Below are positions 1 through 5,582 of a stretch of DNA of 6,257 nt, piece by piece (position 1 is the first letter of the stretch; each line of letters opens with the position of its first letter). The DNA is from Bacillota bacterium (GTDB taxonomy: Bacteria; Bacillota; Clostridia; Christensenellales; CALWSW01). The stretch covers positions 1-6,257 of the forward strand of contig JAEYFO010000234.1 in NCBI GenBank assembly GCA_023402915.1, in the 5' to 3' direction. The translations under genes and the position numbers were made by a program. Below the pieces are notes generated by a model. The model was not told the DNA's origin, did no database searches, and was given only the letters and a program-made list of their open reading frames with translations.

Positions 1-833
1 CCATCAAGGCAGGGGAGGACGCTTCCGCCGCCGCCCGGCAGGCGCTTTCCGACGGCTGCGCCGGCGTGCTGGTCTGGGCGGACAGCCCCGAACTGAAGCA
101 GGCGGCCAAGACCCTTTCCGACGCGGGCGTGCCCGTCGTGGTGCCCTATACGGCGGCGACGGTGGCGGAAACGGGCGCAAAGTCCATCCTCGCCCCCGAT
201 CCGGCGGATTTCTGCGCGGAAGCGCTGCGCATCCTTTGCGAAGAGACCATCAGCCGCGGAAACGAGTCCGGCGTGATCGCCGTCATTCGCGAACCGGGCG
301 CGCATCAGGACATTTTTGACGCTTTTTCCGCTGCGGCCCTTGAAACGTATCCGCAGTTCACGCTTTCCGACCAGCCCCTTTCCGGCGACGCTGCCGCCGA
401 CAAAGAAGCTGCCCGCGCCTTCATCAAGGAGCACGCGGACATCGCGGGCATCATTTCCCTTTCGCCCGGCGGCGCGACGGCCTGGTATGACGGCGAGCTG
501 CTCGCAGAGGCGGAGCTGAAAAAAGAGATCACTTCCACGCCTGCGCCCGTGAACGGCGTCAAGCAGAAGGATCCCAGAAAGCGCACGCCCGTCATCATGG
601 GGCTGGATTACACGGAAGAAAACGTCGCCCTCGTGCAGGAAGGAAAAATCTATGCGCTCATCGCCCGGCCGTTCTATACAGCAGCCGCGCAGGCCGCCAT
701 GGCGCTCGACAGCCTGCTCCACGGCGCGGCGGTACAGCAGACGACCCGCGTCAACGCGCCGGTGATCCGCAAAAAGGACGTCGACAAATACGCCGGAATC
801 GTCAGCGAAGTCAAAGAATGGTTTGGAATGTGA
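1..833 (+). CDS. Periplasmic-binding-protein-like (type 1) substrate-binding protein, 5' end missing
   Basis: The reading frame is open from the first complete codon at position 3 to TGA 831-833 (276 residues seen), so the gene starts before the window. A GTG at 66 exists, but it would cut into a beta-strand/helix unit and has no ribosome binding site, so it is not taken as the start. The product looks like the alternating alpha/beta fold of type 1 periplasmic binding proteins (Peripla_BP_4, ribose-binding style). Visible signs are GVLVWADSPELKQAA and GVPVVVPY near the start, a second-lobe segment ending IAGIISLSPGGATAWYDG, and the typical C-terminal block VIMGLDYTEENVALVQEGK followed by a hinge/helix region ending DVDKYAGIVSEVKEWFGM. 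Known family members capture a sugar or similar solute outside the membrane for an ABC transporter, or serve as sensors. A signal peptide or lipobox would lie upstream and cannot be checked. The ligand is unknown. It ends 4 nt before the rodA-like gene, which suggests one transcript. Confidence 0.75.
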   Translation, partial: IKAGEDASAAARQALSDGCAGVLVWADSPELKQAAKTLSDAGVPVVVPYTAATVAETGAKSILAPDPADFCAEALRILCEETISRGNESGVIAVIREPGAHQDIFDAFSAAALETYPQFTLSDQPLSGDAAADKEAARAFIKEHADIAGIISLSPGGATAWYDGELLAEAELKKEITSTPAPVNGVKQKDPRKRTPVIMGLDYTEENVALVQEGKIYALIARPFYTAAAQAAMALDSLLHGAAVQQTTRVNAPVIRKKDVDKYAGIVSEVKEWFGM

Positions 834-837
834 ACGA

Positions 838-2013
838 ATGAAATCTTTCGATAAACGAATCTGGAAAACCTTCGACTATCTGACGCTGTTTCTCATCGCG
901 GCGCTGGTGCTGATGGGGCTGTTGGGCATGACGAACGCCCTGGCCGACCCGGCGACGGGGGACATGACGCTTTCTGAAAAGATCGCCAGCCTGAACCTGC
1001 GCTATCCAACGCTTCAGTTGGCTTGGTTTGCGGTGGGGCTGGTCATCGTGTTCGTGATGGCGCTGATGGATTATCAGGCTCTTTCCGATTATATCAAATA
1101 CGCCTATTTTATCATCCTGGGGTTTCTCGTGCTGCTGCTGGTGCTCAAATACGCCGCAGGGCAGGGGAACCGCGGTGTGGCCGGTTGGCTCAACATCGGC
1201 AGCTTCGGCGTCCAGCCGAGTGAATTCGGCAAGGTCGTTTTGATCGTCGCCCTTGCAAAGGTCTGTTCCGAGGCCATGGACAACGGCGGCGGCCGCATGA
1301 AAGGGCTTCGCGCGCTCGTCATGCCGCTGGCGCTGACGGCGATCCCCGTGGTGCTGATCGTCCTTCAGCCCGACTGGGGCACGGCGTTTGTGTACCTGTG
1401 CATTCTGGCGGGGGTCCTCTTTGCCGCCCGCGTCAGCTGGAAGGCCATCGGCGCGGCGGTGCTGACCGTGGGCGCAGGGCTTCCGCTGGCCTATCATTTT
1501 CTGATGACCGAGGATCAGCAAAACCGCATCAAGACCTTTCTGAACCCCGGCGCCGCCGACGCGCTCAACGAAGCGTATCACTCCACCGCCGGAACGGAGG
1601 TCATCCATTCCGGCGGCCTGACGGGCATGGGTTTCATGAAGGAAGGCTCCCTGACGCAGCTGGGCTATCTTCCCGAGCAGCACACGGACTACATCTTCGC
1701 CTCCATCGTCGAAGCGATGGGCTTCATCGGCGGCGTGATCGTGATTCTGCTGTATTTTCTTCTGCTGCTTCGCACGCTGTATATCGGCGTGAAATCCCGC
1801 GATACCTTCGGCCTGCTCATCTGCACGGGCGTGGCGTCCATGCTGCTGGCGCATGTGTTTGAAAATATCGGCATGCTCCTTGGCATCATGCCCATCACCG
1901 GTATCCCGCTTCCCTTTGTCAGCTACGGCGGCTCGAGTATGCTCGCTTCCATGATGGCCTACGGTCTCGTCATCAACGTCTGGATCCGGCGGCAGCAAAA
2001 GCATAAGCTCTGA
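838..2013 (+). CDS. rodA: SEDS-family peptidoglycan glycosyltransferase, RodA/FtsW/SpoVE type
   Basis: A polytopic membrane protein of 391 residues, normal for the SEDS family. These enzymes polymerise lipid II into glycan strands, working with a class B penicillin-binding protein; RodA serves elongation, FtsW division and SpoVE the spore cortex. Family blocks are present in order: W117 in GWLNIGSFGVQPSEFGK (QPSEF from residue 126), LQPDWGT (177-182), the extracellular loop LPEQHTDYIF with D284 at the position of the essential aspartate (B. subtilis RodA D280), and the C-terminal signature GIPLPFVSYGGSS (355-367). Hydrophobic segments run throughout, beginning at YLTLFLIAALVLMGLLG. ATG 838 is chosen as the start; an in-frame TTG at 823 would add five residues and overlap the upstream gene. 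The RBS is weak (GGA about 10 nt upstream), so coupling to the preceding stop at 831-833 is likely. The symbol is given from the neighbourhood (rodA next to spoIVFAB is common in Clostridia); sequence alone does not separate RodA from SpoVE or FtsW. Confidence 0.93.
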   Translation: MKSFDKRIWKTFDYLTLFLIAALVLMGLLGMTNALADPATGDMTLSEKIASLNLRYPTLQLAWFAVGLVIVFVMALMDYQALSDYIKYAYFIILGFLVLLLVLKYAAGQGNRGVAGWLNIGSFGVQPSEFGKVVLIVALAKVCSEAMDNGGGRMKGLRALVMPLALTAIPVVLIVLQPDWGTAFVYLCILAGVLFAARVSWKAIGAAVLTVGAGLPLAYHFLMTEDQQNRIKTFLNPGAADALNEAYHSTAGTEVIHSGGLTGMGFMKEGSLTQLGYLPEQHTDYIFASIVEAMGFIGGVIVILLYFLLLLRTLYIGVKSRDTFGLLICTGVASMLLAHVFENIGMLLGIMPITGIPLPFVSYGGSSMLASMMAYGLVINVWIRRQQKHKL

Positions 2014-2117
2014 CGGATCAAAAATGAAAAGACCGAAAACCATACCCACTTTTTAACCCATAAATTCCGGCGTATCCACATATACATGACGCAAAAGCCG
2101 AACAGGAGGAGTCATGG
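2014..2117 (+). promoter_or_regulatory. AT-richer intergenic gap with a possible sporulation-type promoter (2060-2088)
   Basis: This 104-nt gap is clearly less GC-rich than the flanking genes. It holds ATAAATT (2060-2066), a 14-nt spacer and TATACATG (2081-2088). This partly resembles the sigma-E pattern known from Bacillus (an ATA-type -35 and CATACAnT -10, about 14 nt apart), with mismatches in both boxes. The spoIVF operon of B. subtilis is sigma-E dependent, which makes the match more plausible but does not prove it. No convincing sigma-A promoter (TTGACA/TATAAT at 16-18 nt) was found here, and no hairpin followed by a T run marks the end of the rodA transcript. Confidence 0.22.
2104..2109 (+). 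promoter_or_regulatory. Strong ribosome binding site choosing ATG 2118
   Basis: A perfect AGGAGG lies 8 nt before ATG 2118. Another ATG at 2114, in a different frame (ATGGATG), is only 4 nt from the AGGAGG and opens a frame that does not encode a recognisable protein. The spacing therefore favours 2118 as the start of the SpoIVFA-like gene. Confidence 0.8.
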
Positions 2118-2783
2118 ATGCAGGACACGCCAAAACTGAAAACCTCTGCCTTTACCTCGACAGCCCCGGCGCGGCGCTTTTCCCCGCTGCCCGTCCGGCG
2201 CGCAAACGCGCTTCCCGCCCGGCCAAAACAGCCAAAACGCGCAGGCTCTGCGCTCATCGTGCTCTGCGTCTGTATGCTCTGCTGTGGGCTGCTGCTTTCT
2301 TCCCTGTGGACGCAGGAACCGTTCGTGGAAACCATGGCTGTTTCCGCAAGCGAACCCGCGCCTTCCGCCACGGACGGCGATATCCTCGGGCGGCTCCGGT
2401 TCCTTTTTGCCCGGGTGGCGGAGGTCTTTGAAAAAAAGGAGCTGCTTTTGCCCATCGAAAATGGCGAACTGACCGCTGCTTTTTCCAGCGAAGCGCCCTA
2501 TGCCGCGCTTTGCGGCGAGCCGGACTGCCCCGTTCGGGCAGCGGCGGACGGCACGGTGCGCTCCCTTCAAACCGATGAAACGGGCGGCAGCGTGCTTCTC
2601 GACCACGACGGCGGGTTTCAGACCCGCTACGACCTTCTGGGAATGATCTGCGTCGAAGAGGGACAGCCCGTCCGCGCGGGCGACGCGCTGGGCAAAACGC
2701 CTTCCGGCGCGCTGCGCTTTTCCTGTTTTCTGGACGGCGAAGCGGTCGATCCGCTGCCCCGCCTGGGCCTTCGGGGAAATTAG
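2118..2783 (+). CDS. spoIVFA: SpoIVFA-like membrane protein with degenerate M23 (LytM) domain
   Basis: The product has 221 residues. Residues 1-43 are basic and proline-rich (probably cytoplasmic), 44-64 form one membrane segment (SALIVLCVCMLCCGLLLSSLW), 65-110 are a linker, and about 112-213 resemble an M23/LytM peptidase domain. M23-like landmarks are VRAAADGTVRSL (139-150), GGSVLLDHDGGFQTRYDLL (156-174), VEEGQPVRAGDALGK (179-193) and EAVDPLP near the end. The zinc ligands of active M23 enzymes are absent: no HxxxD precedes the first block, the usual YxHL histidine is aspartate (YDLL), and the usual HxH is LRF. It is therefore probably not an active peptidase. In B. subtilis, SpoIVFA holds SpoIVFB and BofA in a complex in the outer forespore membrane and is cut by SpoIVB to release inhibition. 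The M50 protease gene 3 nt downstream supports the same role here. Direct sequence similarity to SpoIVFA was not measured; the call rests on architecture and context. Confidence 0.72.
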   Translation: MQDTPKLKTSAFTSTAPARRFSPLPVRRANALPARPKQPKRAGSALIVLCVCMLCCGLLLSSLWTQEPFVETMAVSASEPAPSATDGDILGRLRFLFARVAEVFEKKELLLPIENGELTAAFSSEAPYAALCGEPDCPVRAAADGTVRSLQTDETGGSVLLDHDGGFQTRYDLLGMICVEEGQPVRAGDALGKTPSGALRFSCFLDGEAVDPLPRLGLRGN

Positions 2784-2786
2784 GCG

Positions 2787-3629
2787 ATGCAGGTTTCTCT
2801 TTTCGGCGTTCCGTGCGTGCTGCCCGGCGCGCTGCTGCTGACCCTGCCCGCATTGGCGCTTGGCGGCTATTCGCTCTGGGAGCCTGCTGTGGCGCTGCTG
2901 CTTCACGAAAGCGGCCATCTCCTTGCGGCAAAGGCCATGGGAGAGGCGCTTTGCGAGCTGCGCCTTTCGCCTCTCGGGGCGGCGCTTCGGCTTTCCGGCC
3001 CGCCTGCGAGCCGCTCGAGCGAGGCTTTTCTTGCGGCGGCGGGGCCTGCGGCCAGCCTGCTCTTTACCACGGTGACCGCTGGACTTTTGTACTTTTTTCC
3101 AACGCTTTCGTTTCTTCGCGGCCTGTACCGCTATCATCTGGCGCTGGCGGCGGTCAATCTTCTGCCCGCGCTGCCCCTGGACGGCGGACGGCTGTTTCGT
3201 TGCGCGCTCGGCGCGGTTTTTCCCCTGCGCGCCGTGGAGATCCTGACGCTTTTGACCGGCCTGCTTGCCGGGGCGGCGCTGCTGCTTTGCGGCTGCGTTC
3301 CCTGGCCGCCCACGTCGCTTTCTCCGCTGATTTTCGGCTCATTTTTGTTCTCGGGCGCCATTGGGGAATGGAAGGCCCAGCCCGAGGGCGCACTCTCCCG
3401 CTCCATCCGGCGGGAAACGGCCTTCGCCCGGCGCAGGCGGCTGCGCCTTCAAACCGTTGCGCTCCCCGAAACCACGCCCGCTGCCGCGGCGCTTCGCCGT
3501 CTGGACGGCGCGTCGCTCATCGCCGTGCTGGATTCGTCCATGCGGCTTTTGGGCACGCTGGCCGAGGGCGACCTCATCGACGGCATGATGGAAAAGGGAC
3601 AGAACGTCCCGCTTTCCGAGCTGCTTTGA
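2787..3629 (+). CDS. spoIVFB: SpoIVFB-like M50 site-2 intramembrane metalloprotease
   Basis: The product has 280 residues, close to the usual SpoIVFB size. The zinc motif HESGH is at residues 40-44 (H40, E41, H44) inside a hydrophobic helix, and the third ligand lies in NLLPALPLDGG (124-134, D132). This matches the HExxH and NxxPxxPLDGG pattern of M50 proteases, with spacing close to B. subtilis SpoIVFB (H43, E44, H47, D137). Several other hydrophobic segments follow (about 84-107, 150-171, 178-192). Residues about 220-280 look like a single CBS-type domain (AALRRLDGASLIAVLDSSMRLLGTLAEGDLI), as in SpoIVFB, where it senses ATP. In Bacillus the enzyme cleaves pro-sigma-K in the mother cell. Some non-sporulating Clostridia also keep relatives, so the substrate here is uncertain. 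The start ATG is 3 nt after the SpoIVFA-like stop with only a weak RBS, indicating translational coupling. The stop codon lies within the first copy of a 20-bp tandem duplication. Confidence 0.85.
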   Translation: MQVSLFGVPCVLPGALLLTLPALALGGYSLWEPAVALLLHESGHLLAAKAMGEALCELRLSPLGAALRLSGPPASRSSEAFLAAAGPAASLLFTTVTAGLLYFFPTLSFLRGLYRYHLALAAVNLLPALPLDGGRLFRCALGAVFPLRAVEILTLLTGLLAGAALLLCGCVPWPPTSLSPLIFGSFLFSGAIGEWKAQPEGALSRSIRRETAFARRRRLRLQTVALPETTPAAAALRRLDGASLIAVLDSSMRLLGTLAEGDLIDGMMEKGQNVPLSELL

Positions 3630-3654
3630 TTTCCTCCGAGCTGCTTTGATTTCC
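3615..3654 (+). repeat. 20-bp perfect tandem duplication over the spoIVFB stop codon
   Basis: The unit TCCGAGCTGCTTTGATTTCC occurs at 3615-3634 and again, without a gap, at 3635-3654. The first copy encodes the last residues (ELL) and the TGA of the M50 protease. The second copy lies after the stop in another frame, because 20 is not a multiple of three. The protein end is therefore unchanged. Replication slippage is the simplest origin; an assembly artefact is the alternative. Confidence 0.95.
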
Positions 3655-3661
3655 TTTGAAA

Positions 3662-3682
3662 AAAGCCGCGCTTTGCGGTTTT
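3662..3682 (+). terminator. Weak hairpin with interrupted T tract, possible terminator after spoIVFB
   Basis: AAAGCCGC (3662-3669) and GCGGTTTT (3675-3682) can pair, with one G-U pair, around the loop GCTTT. The T tract is short and broken (TTTTCCATTTTGATTTTG). If it works, it would partly separate the spoIVF genes from the radical SAM gene. Only four of the eight pairs are G-C, so the stem is not very stable and read-through is likely. Confidence 0.35.
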
Positions 3683-3718
3683 CCATTTTGATTTTGACAA
3701 AAGATTCTGATTTGGAAG

Positions 3719-3726
3719 AAGGAGAG
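3719..3726 (+). promoter_or_regulatory. Ribosome binding site for the radical SAM gene (GTG start)
   Basis: AAGGAGAG at 3719-3726 places its GGAG core 10 nt before GTG 3735. It decides the start, since no ATG lies nearby in this frame and the following residues MNIYADVERLL fit the family's N-terminus. Confidence 0.75.
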
Positions 3727-3734
3727 TTTGCCAA

Positions 3735-5582
3735 GTGAACATCTATGCAGACGTGGAGCGCCTGCTCCGCGATGTGGAAAAGCCTGCCCGCTATTCCGGC
3801 GGCGAGATGAACGCCGTTTACAAAGACCCGGCGGCGGTGGACGTGCGCTTTTGCATGTGCTTCCCCGACGTATACGAGGTGGGAACGTCCCATCTGGGCA
3901 GCAAGATCATCTATGCGCTGCTCAACAGCCGGGACGACTGCTGGTGCGAGCGCTGCTGCGCCCCCTGGGTGGACATGGAAAAAGCCCTGCGGGACGCAAA
4001 GCTCCCGCTGTTCAGCCTCGAAAGCCGCACGCCGCTTCGAGAGTTTGATCTGGTGGGCTTTACGCTCCAGTACGAAATGAGCTATACGAACATCCTCAAT
4101 ATGCTCGACCTTTCCGGCATTCCCCTCCGGGCAAAGGACCGGACGGAGGGGATGCCTTTCGTGTGCTTCGGCGGCCCGTGCGCCTGCAATCCCGAGCCCC
4201 TTGCGCCCTTTGCCGACTTTTTCATGATCGGCGACGGGGAAGAGGTGCTGTGCGAAATGGCGGATGCCTACAAAGCCTGGAAGCACAGCGGCCAGCCCCG
4301 CGAAGCGTTCCTTCGCGCCCTGACGGGCATCGAAGGGGTGTACGTGCCCAAATACTACGAGCCGCAGTACAACGCCGACGGCACGTTTGCGTCGATGAAG
4401 ACGGAGCCGGGCGTTCCGGAAAAAATTTCCCGCCGCATCGTCAAAAATCTCGATCAGGCGTTTTCGATGGAGTCCATGATCGTTCCCTATATGAGCATCG
4501 TTCACGACCGCATCATGCTCGAGCTGTTTCGCGGCTGCACCCGCGGCTGCCGGTTCTGTCAGGCCGGGTTCATCTACCGTCCCATCCGGGAGCGCTCTGA
4601 AGAGCATCTGGTCGAGCTGGCCAAAAAGCTGGTCGATTCCACCGGCTACGAAGAGATTTCCCTTTCGTCGCTCAGCTCGGGCGACTATTCCTGTCTGGGC
4701 GATCTGATCCCCACGCTGATCGAGACGTTCAAAAAAGAGCGGGTATCGCTCTCGCTTCCGTCTTTGCGCATCGATTCGTTCGTCAAGGATTATGCCGAAG
4801 AGATCCAGTCCGTTCGAAAGTCCGGGCTGACGTTTGCGCCCGAAGCGGGCACGCAGCGCCTGCGCGACGTCATCAACAAGGGCGTCACGGAAGAAAACCT
4901 CATCCAGAGCGTCACCGACGCCTTCCAGTCCGGCTGGAGCGGCGTGAAGCTCTACTTCATGATCGGCCTGCCCACGGAAACGGACGAGGATCTTGACGGC
5001 ATCGCCGACCTGGCTGCCAAGGTGCGCGCGGCCTATTTTTCCGTGCCGAAGGAGCAGCGCGCCAAGGGGTTGCGCATCACGGTGAGCGCTTCGTCCTTTG
5101 TGCCCAAGCCCTGCACGCCCTTTCAGTATTGCCCGCAGAACACCATCGAAGAGATCGAGCGCAAGCAGCGCTATCTTCGCGACAAGCTCCGCCAGGTCAA
5201 GGGCGTGGACTTCAACTATCACAGTCCAAACCTCAGCTCGCTCGAAGCGCCGTTTGCCCGGGGCGACCGGAAAATGGCCGACGTTTTGGAGACAGCCTGG
5301 AGAAAGGGCTGCCGCTTCGATTCGTGGAACGACTGCTTCCGCTATGACCTGTGGCTCGAAGCCTTTGAAGAATGCGGAGTGGACCGGGCGTTTTACGCCT
5401 ACCGCCAGCGGCCGTTCTCCGAAAAATGGCCCTGGTCCCACATCGACATGCACGTGAAGGAGGAATACCTTCAGAGCGAATACAAAAAAGCAACTGAGGC
5501 GCGCTGCACGCGGGATTGCCGCAAGGGCTGCAACGGCTGCTTTAATGGAGAGAGCTATGCGAATTATTGCCGTATTTCATAA
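3735..5582 (+). CDS. Radical SAM protein, TIGR03960 type, with N-terminal B12-binding-like domain
   Basis: The product has 615 residues, the usual size for this family. The N-terminal part (about 35-190) is an alpha/beta domain annotated in the family as B12-binding-like, with landmarks FPDVYEVGTSHLGSK, FDLVGFTLQYEMSYTN, FGGPCACNPEPLAPF and IGDGEE. I see no DxHxxG cobalamin motif, so cobalamin binding is doubtful. The radical SAM core starts at about 255 with LFRGCTRGCRFCQAG, whose C268, C272 and C275 form the CxxxCxxC that holds the 4Fe-4S cluster for S-adenosylmethionine cleavage. Core landmarks follow: SLSSLSSGDYSCL, LPSLRIDSF, GLTFAPEAGTQRLRDVINK and YFMIGLPTETDEDL. A second cysteine group closes the protein (C591, C595, C599, C602). 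The substrate is not established; the shared neighbourhood with ribonuclease G and ribosomal protein genes in other Clostridia suggests RNA or ribosome modification, by inference only. Residues 69-75 (CWCERCC) are unusually cysteine-rich. The last 26 nt overlap the next gene, so the two are probably translated together. Confidence 0.92.
   Translation: MNIYADVERLLRDVEKPARYSGGEMNAVYKDPAAVDVRFCMCFPDVYEVGTSHLGSKIIYALLNSRDDCWCERCCAPWVDMEKALRDAKLPLFSLESRTPLREFDLVGFTLQYEMSYTNILNMLDLSGIPLRAKDRTEGMPFVCFGGPCACNPEPLAPFADFFMIGDGEEVLCEMADAYKAWKHSGQPREAFLRALTGIEGVYVPKYYEPQYNADGTFASMKTEPGVPEKISRRIVKNLDQAFSMESMIVPYMSIVHDRIMLELFRGCTRGCRFCQAGFIYRPIRERSEEHLVELAKKLVDSTGYEEISLSSLSSGDYSCLGDLIPTLIETFKKERVSLSLPSLRIDSFVKDYAEEIQSVRKSGLTFAPEAGTQRLRDVINKGVTEENLIQSVTDAFQSGWSGVKLYFMIGLPTETDEDLDGIADLAAKVRAAYFSVPKEQRAKGLRITVSASSFVPKPCTPFQYCPQNTIEEIERKQRYLRDKLRQVKGVDFNYHSPNLSSLEAPFARGDRKMADVLETAWRKGCRFDSWNDCFRYDLWLEAFEECGVDRAFYAYRQRPFSEKWPWSHIDMHVKEEYLQSEYKKATEARCTRDCRKGCNGCFNGESYANYCRIS
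5547..5550 (+). promoter_or_regulatory. Ribosome binding site inside the radical SAM gene, for the DUF2344 gene
   Basis: GGAG (within GGAGAGAG) lies 6 nt before ATG 5557, inside the last codons of the upstream gene. It supports this ATG as the true start and hence the 26-nt overlap. Confidence 0.7.

Noticed and set aside
811..2049. A 412-codon open frame on the minus strand opposite rodA
   Set aside because: Same register effect as above; the sense strand encodes an unmistakable SEDS protein, and the antisense product is a low-complexity H/D/Q/R-rich sequence.
3012..3021. The palindrome CGCTCGAGCG followed closely by GGCTTTTCTT
   Set aside because: It is inside the M50 protease gene well before its end; the outer arms do not pair cleanly, so it is not called a terminator or operator.
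2112..3137. A 341-codon open frame on the minus strand opposite the two spoIVF genes
   Set aside because: Also in codon register with both sense genes and highly basic; a shadow of codon bias.
2813..3649. A 278-codon + strand frame overlapping the M50 protease gene
   Set aside because: The M50 frame has HESGH and NLLPALPLDGG in membrane segments; this frame gives an R/A/G-rich product. It ends in SELL only because the 20-bp duplication repeats the stop in another frame.
3694..3699. A perfect TTGACA that could be a -35 box for the radical SAM gene
   Set aside because: At 16-18 nt downstream there is only GAAGAAGGAG (the RBS region) and nothing like TATAAT, so no promoter is supported.
4299..4317. 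A perfect 7-bp inverted repeat (CGCGAAG / CTTCGCG, 5-nt loop)
   Set aside because: It lies within the conserved coding sequence of the radical SAM gene, has no T tract, and is expected by chance at this GC content.
3339..5453. A 704-codon open frame on the minus strand opposite the radical SAM gene
   Set aside because: It is in exact codon register with the sense gene, where antisense stops arise only from sense TTA, CTA and TCA, codons this GC-rich genome nearly avoids. The translation is rich in R, A, G and H and shows no domain.
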